Source: an uncultured Clostridia bacterium
GTDB lineage: Bacteria; Bacillota; Clostridia; Lachnospirales; Anaerotignaceae
Reading direction: 5' to 3'
DNA length: 64,000 bases
Assembly (NCBI GenBank): GCA_937901125.1
Contig: CALCGT010000024.1
Location: 6,934 to 70,933 of the forward strand
In this document: piece after piece, positions 25,564-33,266 of the stretch
How positions within the stretch are numbered: the first letter of the stretch is position 1
Layout of the letters: each line of letters opens with the position of its first letter
The notes under the pieces: generated by a model
Seen by the model: only the letters and a program-made list of their open reading frames with translations
What the model was told of the DNA's origin: nothing
Database searches by the model: none
Translations under genes and position numbers: made by a program

Positions 25564-25602
25564 GAGCTTCAGCCTAAAACGGGCTGAAGCTCTTTCTTTT
25601 TT
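25564..25602 (+). terminator. Terminator or attenuator between rpsB and tsf
   Basis: 11-bp stem GAGCTTCAGCC/GGCTGAAGCTC, loop TAAAACG, followed by TTTCTTTTTT. I see no clear promoter between it and tsf, so partial read-through is likely and the hairpin may set the S2 to EF-Ts ratio. Confidence 0.8.
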
Positions 25603-25638
25603 GAATAAAGCCCCAAAACTGATTTGCGGAGAAAATAT

Positions 25639-25722
25639 CACAGTCCGAAGGATTGTGAACCCGTAAGGGCAATTGGAGTAAGGTGAAGCCTTACGAATAC
25701 TATTTCATAAAACAACTGAAAT
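25639..25722 (+). promoter_or_regulatory. Four tandem stem-loops in the tsf leader
   Basis: Hairpin 1: CACAGTCC/GGATTGTG (25639-25657) with a GAA loop. Hairpin 2: CCC/GGG with a GNRA tetraloop GTAA (25660-25669). Hairpin 3: GTAAGG/CCTTAC (25678-25694). Hairpin 4: ATTTCA/TGAAAT (25702-25722), ending four bases before the GGAGGG ribosome binding site. The order and compactness suggest a folded RNA element. I do not recognise a described family. Confidence 0.5.
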
Positions 25723-25737
25723 ATGGAGGGAAAAAAC

Positions 25738-26670
25738 ATGGCTATTACAGCAGCAATGGTAAAAGAACTGAGAGAAATGACAGGCGCAGGCATGATGGAC
25801 TGCAAAAAGGCTCTGACAGAAGCTGACGGCAACATGGAAAAAGCAGTAGAACTGCTGAGAGAAAAAGGTCTGGCTGCATCTGCTAAAAAAGCTGGTCGTA
25901 TCGCTTCCGAAGGTATGGTTGAAGTATTCCTGAGCGATGACAACAAAGTTGGTGCTATCGTAGAAGTTAACTCCGAAACAGACTTCGTTGCAAAGAACCA
26001 GGTATTCAGAGATTATGTTGCAGCAGTTGCAAAACAGGCGTCTGAAACAACAGCAGCAGATATGGATGCTTTCTTCGAAGAAAAATGGGCTCTGGATTCT
26101 CAGTTCACAGTAAGAGAAGCTTTGTCTCAGCAGGTAGCTGTTATCGGCGAAAACCTGAACATCAGACGTTTCGAAAAATATGAAAAAGCACAGGCTGGCA
26201 AACTGGTTTCCTACATCCACGGCGGCGGCAGAATCGGTGTTCTGATCGAACTGGCTTGCGAAAACGAAGCAGATGAACTGGTTGAACTGGGTAAAAACAT
26301 TGCTATGCAGATTGCAGCTCTGAACCCTAAATTCATCGCAGAAAAAGATGTTCCCGCTGACTTCATCGCAAAAGAAACAGAAATTCTGACAGTACAGGCT
26401 AAGAACGATCCTAAAAATGCTAAGAAACCCGACAACATCATCGCTAAGATGATTGAAGGCAGACTGAAAAAAGAACTGAAAGAATTCTGTCTGGTTGAAC
26501 AGCCCTACGTAAAAGACACAGATATGTCCGTAAAACAGTACATTGATTCTGTAGCGAAAGTAGTTGGCGCCCCCATCGAAATCACAAGATATGTTCGTTT
26601 CGAAACAGGCGAAGGCATGGAAAAGAAAGAAGAAAACTTTGCTGATGAAGTTGCAAAAGCAATGAACTAA
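25738..26670 (+). CDS. tsf: Elongation factor Ts
   Basis: 310 aa. UBA-like N-terminal domain MVKELREMTGAGMMDCKKAL, with the TDFVAKN motif that contacts EF-Tu near residue 82. Two EF-Ts core repeats follow. EF-Ts catalyses GDP release from EF-Tu. ATG 25738 follows TGGAGGG at 25724-25730; an in-frame ATG at 25723 overlaps that site and is not used. The codon bias resembles rpsB. A terminator closes the unit. Confidence 0.97.
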   Translation: MAITAAMVKELREMTGAGMMDCKKALTEADGNMEKAVELLREKGLAASAKKAGRIASEGMVEVFLSDDNKVGAIVEVNSETDFVAKNQVFRDYVAAVAKQASETTAADMDAFFEEKWALDSQFTVREALSQQVAVIGENLNIRRFEKYEKAQAGKLVSYIHGGGRIGVLIELACENEADELVELGKNIAMQIAALNPKFIAEKDVPADFIAKETEILTVQAKNDPKNAKKPDNIIAKMIEGRLKKELKEFCLVEQPYVKDTDMSVKQYIDSVAKVVGAPIEITRYVRFETGEGMEKKEENFADEVAKAMN

Positions 26671-26700
26671 TCAGCAATCTGATACGTTTTAAAAAATGAA

Positions 26701-26756
26701 AAGGAAACGCTTATGAGCAGTGCGGCAAAGCCGACACCCCAAGCGTTTCCTTTTTT
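26701..26756 (+). terminator. Intrinsic terminator of tsf
   Basis: 12-bp stem AAGGAAACGCTT/AAGCGTTTCCTT (26701-26712 and 26741-26752) with an internal small hairpin and a T-run. Confidence 0.8.
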
Positions 26757-26852
26757 ACAGGACTTTTTCCATACATTTGAGTCGGAAGAGAAAATAAGGT
26801 GGAAATTTTTTGTGATTTGTGTTACATTAGAATGGTAAGGAGGCTGTGAAAA

Positions 26853-27557
26853 ATGTATAAGAGAATTGTGCTGAAATTGAGTGGTGAAGCTTTGGCCGGT
26901 GACAAGAAAGGCGTAACCTTTGACGATACAGTGATCTGGGGGCTGATCGATCAGATCAAAGCAGTAATGGCCAAGGGAACACAGATTTCTCTTGTTATTG
27001 GCGGTGGCAATTTCTGGAGAGGCAGAAGTGCGGATTCCAATATGGACCGTACCAAAGCGGATCAGATCGGCATGCTGGCAACTGTCATGAACGCTATCTA
27101 TGTGGCTGATGCATTCCGTCAGAATGGCATCAAAGCACTCGTACAGACACCTATCACAATTGGTACGATGACAGAACAGTTTTCCAAGGAAAGTGCCATT
27201 GCACATCTGGAAAAGGGCGAAGTAGTCATCTTCGCAGCTGGTATGGGTCATCCTTTCTTCTCTACAGATACGATCACAGCTTTGAGAGGCGCTGAACTGG
27301 ATGTAGATGGTCTGTTCTTTGCAAAGAGCATCGATGGCGTGTATGATGACGACCCTGCCATCAACCCCAATGCAAAGAAGATCGATATCATCAAAGCGGA
27401 AGACATTCTGAAAAACAACCTGAAAGTCATCGATATGGCAGCCGCAAATCTTTGCTTCGAACGCAAGATTCCTGTTATCATCTTCGGCCTGAATGAAGAA
27501 AATAGCATCATCCGTGCGGTGAGCGGTGAAAAAATCGGTACGATTGTAACCGTTTAA
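26853..27557 (+). CDS. pyrH: Uridylate kinase (UMP kinase)
   Basis: 234 aa amino-acid kinase fold. RIVLKLSGEALAG at residues 4-16 is the phosphate-binding loop; GGGNFWRG, DQIGMLATVMNA, FAAGMGHPFFSTDT and DGVYDDDPAINPNAKK are conserved UMP-kinase blocks. It phosphorylates UMP to UDP. AAGGAGG is 8 nt before ATG 26853. frr follows 30 nt later, the conserved pyrH-frr order. Confidence 0.96.
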   Translation: MYKRIVLKLSGEALAGDKKGVTFDDTVIWGLIDQIKAVMAKGTQISLVIGGGNFWRGRSADSNMDRTKADQIGMLATVMNAIYVADAFRQNGIKALVQTPITIGTMTEQFSKESAIAHLEKGEVVIFAAGMGHPFFSTDTITALRGAELDVDGLFFAKSIDGVYDDDPAINPNAKKIDIIKAEDILKNNLKVIDMAAANLCFERKIPVIIFGLNEENSIIRAVSGEKIGTIVTV

Positions 27558-27587
27558 AGATTTTGTTATCACAGGAGGAATAGAATT

Positions 27588-28145
27588 ATGGCATCTGAAC
27601 TGACAAAACCTTATGAAGAAAAAATGAAAAAAACACTGGCAGCTCTGGACAGTGATTACAGCACAATCCGCGCTGGTCGTGCAAACCCTCATGTTCTGGA
27701 TAAGATCACAGTGGAATATTACGGTACACCTACACCCCTGAACCAGGTTGGTAACATTTCCGTTCCCGAACCTCGTCTGCTGCAGATCCAGCCTTGGGAT
27801 ACATCCCTGCTGAAAGCCATCGAAAAAGCCATCAATATGTCTGAGTTGGGTATCAACCCCAACAACGATGGTAAAGTGATTCGTCTGGTTTTCCCTGAAC
27901 TGACAGAAGAAAGACGAAAAGATCTGACAAAAGACGTTAAGAAAAAAGCAGAAGCTTCTAAAGTTGCAATCAGAAACATCAGAAGAGACGCTATGGATTC
28001 TTTTAAAAAGGCAGAAAAAGCGAAAGAGATCACAGAAGACCAGCTGAAAGATCTGGAAGAAGAAACACAGAAACTGACAGATAAATATGTTGCTGAAATC
28101 GACGCAAAAGCTGAAGCAAAAAGTAAGGATATCCTTACAGTGTAA
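27588..28145 (+). CDS. frr: Ribosome recycling factor
   Basis: 185 aa, the canonical length. Conserved segments are YSTIRAGRANPHVLDKI, NVSVPEPRLL-like ISVPEPRLLQIQPWD and VRNIRRDA-like VAIRNIRRDA. With EF-G it splits post-termination ribosomes. A CACAGGAGG site precedes ATG 27588. A hairpin without a strong T-run follows at 28162-28184. Confidence 0.97.
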   Translation: MASELTKPYEEKMKKTLAALDSDYSTIRAGRANPHVLDKITVEYYGTPTPLNQVGNISVPEPRLLQIQPWDTSLLKAIEKAINMSELGINPNNDGKVIRLVFPELTEERRKDLTKDVKKKAEASKVAIRNIRRDAMDSFKKAEKAKEITEDQLKDLEEETQKLTDKYVAEIDAKAEAKSKDILTV

Positions 28146-28161
28146 TCATTGGAATATCCAT

Positions 28162-28190
28162 GCCCCTCTTCTTCGGAGAGGGGCTTTGTT
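28162..28190 (+). terminator. Weak terminator or processing hairpin between frr and uppS
   Basis: 8-bp GC-rich stem GCCCCTCT/AGAGGGGC with a 7-nt loop followed by TTTGTT. The short T-run suggests partial termination or an mRNA processing boundary. Confidence 0.45.
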
Positions 28191-28204
28191 ACAGGGAGGC
28201 AATT

Positions 28205-28951
28205 ATGTTTTTTGGAAAAGAAACCAGCTCCTATGAGCTGAATCCCGATAAAATGCCCAGGCACATCGCCATCATCATGGATGGAAACGGCAGATGGGCA
28301 ACAAAACGTTCCCTGCCCAGAAAGGCAGGCCATAAAGCCGGTGCAGAAGCATTGGAAAAAATCATTTATGCAGCGAAGGATATGGGGCTGGAACATCTGA
28401 CTGTGTATGCTTTTTCTACAGAAAACTGGAAACGTTCAGAAGAAGAAGTCGGCGCCATCATGGATCTGCTGCGGATGTATCTGAAAAACTACTTTAAGAA
28501 ATTTCTGAAGGATAACGTTCGTATGGATGTCATCGGCGATATCACTCGTTTGGACAAGGATATTCAGGAAAGTATCCTAGAGATTGAAGAAATTTCCAAA
28601 GAGAAAACAGGTCTCTTTGTCCATATCGCTCTGAATTATGGCGGCAGAGACGAACTGCGCCGTGCTGTAGGAAAGATCGCAGAAGATGTGTCTGCAGGCA
28701 AACTGGATCCTGCGGATGTGACAGAAGATGTTATCGCAAATGCACTGGATACTGCAGGTACGCCTGATCCTGAATTGATGATTCGTACCAGCGGGGAAGA
28801 ACGTATCAGCAATTTCCTGCTGTGGCAGATTGCTTATTCTGAATTCTACTTCTCCGAAGTGCTTTGGCCCGATTTTGATAAAAAAGAACTGGAAAAGGCC
28901 ATCTATTATTATCAGAACAGAGAACGTCGTTTTGGCGGCAGGCTGAAATGA
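28205..28951 (+). CDS. uppS: Isoprenyl transferase (undecaprenyl diphosphate synthase)
   Basis: 248 aa cis-prenyltransferase. IAIIMDGNGRWA carries the catalytic Asp26. HLTVYAFSTENWKR and the C-terminal RTSGEERISNFLLWQIAYSE are family signatures. It condenses isopentenyl diphosphate units into the C55 lipid carrier for peptidoglycan. ATG 28205 follows GGGAGG at 28194-28199. An upstream in-frame ATG at 28160 falls in the hairpin and is rejected. cdsA starts 11 nt downstream. Confidence 0.95.
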   Translation: MFFGKETSSYELNPDKMPRHIAIIMDGNGRWATKRSLPRKAGHKAGAEALEKIIYAAKDMGLEHLTVYAFSTENWKRSEEEVGAIMDLLRMYLKNYFKKFLKDNVRMDVIGDITRLDKDIQESILEIEEISKEKTGLFVHIALNYGGRDELRRAVGKIAEDVSAGKLDPADVTEDVIANALDTAGTPDPELMIRTSGEERISNFLLWQIAYSEFYFSEVLWPDFDKKELEKAIYYYQNRERRFGGRLK

Positions 28952-28962
28952 GGTGACGCTAT

Positions 28963-29775
28963 ATGAAAACGAGAATCATTTCTGCATTGGTGGCTTTACC
29001 TCTGTTGATCTTTATCGTTGTCAGCGGCGGTAACTGGCTCCATGTCGGCATTGGTATTTTGGGGCTGATTGGGATGCGTGAATTTTACAGAGCATTTTCC
29101 AGAGAAAAAAAGGGCGCAAATGAAATTGCTGGTCTATTTGGCGCATTCTATATAGTTTTCATAGACGAAATCATCTATACGGGCAATCTGTTCAGTGTGT
29201 TTGTTTCCGCTTTTTTGCTTGCGCTGCTGATTTACAGCGTGCTGCGCTATCAATATACCAATAATAAAGAGATTATGACGGCATTTTTTGGCTTTTTTTA
29301 TGCCTGCTTCCTGCTGTCTCATGTATATCTGATTCGTGAATATGCCCACGGGAAGCTGTTTATCTGGCTGGTATTCATTACCGCTTTCGGCTGCGATACC
29401 GGTGCGTATTTTACAGGCTATTTCCTAGGCAAAAATAAGCTTTGCCCTACGCTGAGCCCGAAAAAGACCATTGAAGGCTCTGTCGGTGGTGTGATCACAG
29501 CCACAGCATTGGCTATCCTCTATGGTCTTTGGATCAATAGATACTATCCTTTGGATGGAGTCAATGTACTGCTTCTTTGTGGTCTGACCGGGTTTTTTGG
29601 TTCTTTTCTGGCACAGATCGGCGATTTGGCGGCATCTTCCATCAAACGCCAGACAGGAATCAAGGACTATGGCAATCTGATGCCCGGTCACGGTGGTGTA
29701 CTGGATCGATTTGACAGTGTCATCCTGACTGCACCGGTGCTATACTATATTATGTTGTTCCTGATTCAGGTATAA
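28963..29775 (+). CDS. cdsA: Phosphatidate cytidylyltransferase
   Basis: 270 aa integral membrane enzyme with about eight helices, making CDP-diacylglycerol from phosphatidate and CTP. The conserved region is FGCDTGAYFTGYFLGKNKL, SPKKTIEGSVGG and the C-terminal signature KDYGNLMPGHGGVLDRFDS. Start 28963 has AGGTGA 8 nt upstream. dxr begins 21 nt later. Lipid and isoprenoid genes are grouped here. Confidence 0.95.
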   Translation: MKTRIISALVALPLLIFIVVSGGNWLHVGIGILGLIGMREFYRAFSREKKGANEIAGLFGAFYIVFIDEIIYTGNLFSVFVSAFLLALLIYSVLRYQYTNNKEIMTAFFGFFYACFLLSHVYLIREYAHGKLFIWLVFITAFGCDTGAYFTGYFLGKNKLCPTLSPKKTIEGSVGGVITATALAILYGLWINRYYPLDGVNVLLLCGLTGFFGSFLAQIGDLAASSIKRQTGIKDYGNLMPGHGGVLDRFDSVILTAPVLYYIMLFLIQV

Positions 29776-29796
29776 ACAATAAATGAAGGTGTAACA

Positions 29797-30942
29797 ATGA
29801 GAAAGATTTCTATTTTAGGGTCTACTGGTTCCATAGGTACCCAGACCTTGGAAGTAGTCAAAAATTTAGAGAATATCAAAGTCGTGGCAATCACCGGCAA
29901 CAGCAATATTGATCTGCTGGAAAAGCAGGCGAGAAACTTCCTTCCTGAGCTGGTGGCAGTCATGGATGAAAAAAATGCGAAAACATTGAAGGATAGACTG
30001 GCGGATATGAATATTCGTATCGTCAGCGGTATGGATGGTCTGGTGGAAGCGGCTACATACGAGGGTGTGGATACGGTTGTAACATCAGTTGTAGGCAACA
30101 TTGGTCTAAAGCCTACTTTTGAAGCCATCTACGCAGGCAAAAATATTGCTTTGGCGAATAAAGAAACTTTGGTTTCTGCGGGTCAGCTGGTCATGGATTT
30201 GGCAAAGAAGCACCATATCTATATCTATCCTGTAGATAGTGAACATTCTGCTATTTTCCAATCTCTGCAGGGCAATACGGAAAATAAGATTCAGCGCATC
30301 CTGCTGACTGCTTCCGGTGGCCCTTTCCGCGGGAAAAAAAGAGAAGAACTGGAAAGTGTGACGGCTGCCGATGCATTGGCCCATCCAAACTGGAGCATGG
30401 GCAAAAAAATTACCATTGATTCCGCAACGTTGATGAATAAAGGTCTGGAAGTGATGGAGGCAAAATGGCTGTTTGACGTAGATGTTGACCAGATCGAAGT
30501 CCTGATCCATCCCCAGAGCATTGTCCATTCTGCCGTGGAATATGAAGATGGTGCCATTATCGCGCAGCTGGGCGAACCAGATATGCGAGTACCCATCCAA
30601 TACGCACTGACCTATCCAAAGCGTGTGAAAAATCCTTTCCCTCGTATCGATTTTGCACAGCGCAGCAATCTGACTTTTGATAAACCTGACATGGATACAT
30701 TCAAATGTCTGTCTCTGGCCTATCGTGCCCTGAAAACAGGAGGCACTTTGCCTGCGGTGCTCAATGGGGCCAATGAAGTGGCCGTTGCCCGCTTTCTAAA
30801 GGGAGAGATCTCCTTCCTGCAGATTCCTGAATTGATAGAACAGACTATGGATGCATATACTGTCAAATATGAATATACATTGGAAGATTTGCTGGAAGCA
30901 GATGCATGGGCAAAAGTCTATGCCAAAAAGGTATGCTTCTGA
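29797..30942 (+). CDS. dxr: 1-deoxy-D-xylulose 5-phosphate reductoisomerase
   Basis: 381 aa. NADPH-binding motif ILGSTGSIGTQTLEVV (residues 5-20), catalytic loop VDSEHSAIFQSLQG near residue 147, and metal- and substrate-binding LTASGGPFRG and ATLMNKGLEVMEA. First committed enzyme of the MEP isoprenoid pathway, using DXP to form MEP. The same pathway supplies uppS upstream and includes ispG downstream. AAGGTGTAAC precedes the ATG. rseP starts 9 nt after the stop. Confidence 0.96.
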   Translation: MRKISILGSTGSIGTQTLEVVKNLENIKVVAITGNSNIDLLEKQARNFLPELVAVMDEKNAKTLKDRLADMNIRIVSGMDGLVEAATYEGVDTVVTSVVGNIGLKPTFEAIYAGKNIALANKETLVSAGQLVMDLAKKHHIYIYPVDSEHSAIFQSLQGNTENKIQRILLTASGGPFRGKKREELESVTAADALAHPNWSMGKKITIDSATLMNKGLEVMEAKWLFDVDVDQIEVLIHPQSIVHSAVEYEDGAIIAQLGEPDMRVPIQYALTYPKRVKNPFPRIDFAQRSNLTFDKPDMDTFKCLSLAYRALKTGGTLPAVLNGANEVAVARFLKGEISFLQIPELIEQTMDAYTVKYEYTLEDLLEADAWAKVYAKKVCF

Positions 30943-30951
30943 TAAATCTAT

Positions 30952-32043
30952 TTGGAGGTGGGGAAGATTTCCTCGTTATTGATTACAATTATTCTTCTTA
31001 GTGTTTTGGTCGTCGCCCATGAATTTGGGCATTTCATCGTTGCAAAAAAAAGCGGAATCTGGGTACAGGAATTTGCCATTGGCATGGGCCCGAAGATTTG
31101 TTCCCGCAGGAAAGGCGATACGGAATATAGCCTCCGTGCCCTGCCCCTGGGCGGTTTCTGTCGGATGGAGGGGGAAGCGGAAGAAGGGATCGCCCCCAGC
31201 CCTACGTCTTTTTTGAGCAAATCCATCGGTGTGCGACTGGCTGTTATGGCGGCAGGGCCTTTTATGAACTTTATTTTGGCGTTCATCATGATTTTCGGTC
31301 TGACCTGCACCAGCTTTACGGCAACACCGGAAATCCGTGGAGTTTTGCCGGATTCTGCGGCGGCGGAGATCGGATTGGAAGCGGGAGATGTCATTAAAAA
31401 GATCGATGGGAAAACCATCCATATCTATGACGAACTGCAATATATCCTGCAGCAGAACCGCGGGGAAGCGATCATTCTGGATATCATTGGGAATGACGGT
31501 CAGCACTATAGATATGAACTGCGGCCGAAACTGGATGAAGAAACCGGACGGTACCTGATCGGCTTCAGCCCACAGATCTACAGTGGCCTATTTACAGGAG
31601 AAGCAGAGGGCTACCAAAAAATGAGTGTTGGCGAAACGGCCCGTTACAGCTATTTTGCTATGATAAACTATGTGAAAATGACAGCAGAAGGCTTGCTGCG
31701 GGTATTCACATTCACAGCGGACAGCGATGAATATGGCGGCCCGATTGCCATTATGAAAATGGTTGGGGACAGCTATGAAGCCGGCTTGGAATACAGCCTG
31801 AAAGCGGCACTCCAAAATGTCGTTTATATTGGTGCGGTATTGAGTGCCAATTTGGGCGTACTAAACCTATTTCCTATTCCTGCGTTGGATGGCGGGCGCA
31901 TTTTATTCCTGTTGATCGAAGCTATCCGAAGAAGGCCTATGGATGTGGAAACAGAAGCGAAACTGCAGTTCCTTGGGTTTATGTTCCTGATGGGGCTGAT
32001 GGTGTTCGTTATTCTGGGAGATATCTCGAAATTTATCATATAA
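30952..32043 (+). CDS. rseP: RIP metalloprotease RseP (site-2 protease family)
   Basis: About 358-363 aa intramembrane protease. Zinc motif HEFGH lies in the first helix, followed by a PDZ domain (about residues 120-200) and the second zinc motif LDGGR near residue 311. These proteases cleave membrane-anchored anti-sigma factors or signal peptides. The start is uncertain because there is no ATG. The TTG at 30952 forms part of the GGAGGTG site itself. The TTG at 30979 is 20 nt from that site. An ATT at 30967 has ideal spacing and would match the family N-terminus. I list the longest form. Confidence 0.9.
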   Translation: MEVGKISSLLITIILLSVLVVAHEFGHFIVAKKSGIWVQEFAIGMGPKICSRRKGDTEYSLRALPLGGFCRMEGEAEEGIAPSPTSFLSKSIGVRLAVMAAGPFMNFILAFIMIFGLTCTSFTATPEIRGVLPDSAAAEIGLEAGDVIKKIDGKTIHIYDELQYILQQNRGEAIILDIIGNDGQHYRYELRPKLDEETGRYLIGFSPQIYSGLFTGEAEGYQKMSVGETARYSYFAMINYVKMTAEGLLRVFTFTADSDEYGGPIAIMKMVGDSYEAGLEYSLKAALQNVVYIGAVLSANLGVLNLFPIPALDGGRILFLLIEAIRRRPMDVETEAKLQFLGFMFLMGLMVFVILGDISKFII

Positions 32044-32051
32044 ACAGAAAG

Positions 32052-32078
32052 AACGCCTAATGAGAATTAGGCGTTTTC
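32052..32078 (+). terminator. Intrinsic terminator of the uppS-cdsA-dxr-rseP unit
   Basis: Perfect 10-bp stem AACGCCTAAT/ATTAGGCGTT with GAGA loop and a short T-run. Confidence 0.75.
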
Positions 32079-32118
32079 TGGATTCAAAAAATGTAAGGAT
32101 AAAAAGAAAGTTTCGACC

Positions 32119-32164
32119 TTGAGTATGTGTCTCAAAGGGATATACAATGAAATCCTTTTGAGAC
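32119..32164 (+). promoter_or_regulatory. ispG promoter with a 13-bp inverted repeat centred on the -10
   Basis: Promoter: TTGAGT (32119-32124), 18-bp spacer, TACAAT (32143-32148). An inverted repeat GTCTCAAAGGGAT (32129-32141) and ATCCTTTTGAGAC (32152-32164), with one G-T mismatch, has its centre on the -10 element. There is no T-run, so it is not a terminator. It looks like an operator or, if transcription starts further upstream, a leader hairpin. Confidence 0.55.
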
Positions 32165-32180
32165 AGTAGGAGGCAAAAAA

Positions 32181-33230
32181 ATGGAAAGAAAACTGACAAG
32201 AGAAGTCAAAGTAGGGAATTTGATGCTGGGGGGAAAGAACCCCGTTATCCTACAGTCCATGTGCAACACAGATACAAGAGACGTGGATGCCACAGTGGCT
32301 CAGATTCTAAAGCTGAAAGAAGCTGGCTGCGAACTGGTGCGTGTGGCTATCCCCGATATGGCGGCAGCAGATGCCGTTGGGAAAATCAAAAAGCGCATCC
32401 ATATCCCACTGGTAGCAGATATCCATTTTGATTACAGACTGGCACTGCGTGTGATGGAGTTGGGAATTGATAAGGTTCGTATCAATCCCGGCAATATTGG
32501 GGAGGAAGACCGCATCCGCCAGGTAGTGGAAATGGCGAAAGAAAAGCATATCCCCATCCGTATCGGTGTCAACAGCGGCTCTCTGGAAAAAGATTTAGTG
32601 GAAAAATACGGTGGCGTAACCCCCTGCGGGCTGGTGGAAAGTGCCCTGAAGCATGTGCGTATTCTGGAAAAATATGATTTTTATGATATTGTGGTTTCTA
32701 TCAAAGCATCCGATGTGCCTTTTTCCATCGAAGCCTATCGCCTGCTTTCCGAAGCCATTCCCTATCCCATTCATGTGGGCATTACAGAAGCGGGCACACC
32801 TTATGCAGGCACCATCAAATCTGCCGTTGGTATCGGTACGATCTTAGCTATGGGCATTGGTGATACCATTCGTGTTTCCCTGACTGGCGACCCTGTGGAG
32901 GAGATCAAAGCAGGAAGAGAAATTCTGAAAAGCCTCGGTCTAAGAAAATTTGGCATTGAATTTGTATCCTGTCCCACTTGCGGCAGAACAGAGATCGACC
33001 TGATCTCCATTGCCAATGAAGTGGAAGAAAAATGCAGACATATCGATAAAAACATCAAAGTTGCTGTCATGGGCTGCGTGGTAAATGGCCCCGGTGAAGC
33101 CAGAGAGGCTGATTTGGGCATTGCCGGCGGCAAAGGCGTTGGCTTGGTGTTCAAAAAGGGTGAAATTATCCGCAAGGTGAAGGAAGACGAGCTGGTTTCC
33201 GCTTTGATGGAAGAAATTGAAAAAGCTTGA
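32181..33230 (+). CDS. ispG: 4-hydroxy-3-methylbut-2-enyl-diphosphate synthase (flavodoxin) IspG
   Basis: 349 aa. TIM-barrel domain (VQSMCNTDTRDVDATVAQI-like start, PLVADIHFDYRLAL, RINPGNIG) plus a C-terminal [4Fe-4S] domain with cysteines in SCPTCGRTEIDL and MGCVVNGPGEA. It converts MEcPP to HMBPP in the MEP pathway, with electrons from flavodoxin or ferredoxin. A strong AGGAGG lies 7 nt before ATG 32181. It is separated from dxr-rseP by a terminator and has its own promoter, so it can be controlled independently. polC follows 36 nt downstream. Confidence 0.96.
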   Translation: MERKLTREVKVGNLMLGGKNPVILQSMCNTDTRDVDATVAQILKLKEAGCELVRVAIPDMAAADAVGKIKKRIHIPLVADIHFDYRLALRVMELGIDKVRINPGNIGEEDRIRQVVEMAKEKHIPIRIGVNSGSLEKDLVEKYGGVTPCGLVESALKHVRILEKYDFYDIVVSIKASDVPFSIEAYRLLSEAIPYPIHVGITEAGTPYAGTIKSAVGIGTILAMGIGDTIRVSLTGDPVEEIKAGREILKSLGLRKFGIEFVSCPTCGRTEIDLISIANEVEEKCRHIDKNIKVAVMGCVVNGPGEAREADLGIAGGKGVGLVFKKGEIIRKVKEDELVSALMEEIEKA

Positions 33231-33266
33231 TGAGAAGCTGTTTTTTGAAAAGAAAGGAGGGAAAGT

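Noticed and set aside
32129..32164. Intrinsic terminator before ispG
   Set aside because: The descending arm is followed by AGTAGGAGG rather than a T-run, and the repeat straddles the promoter.
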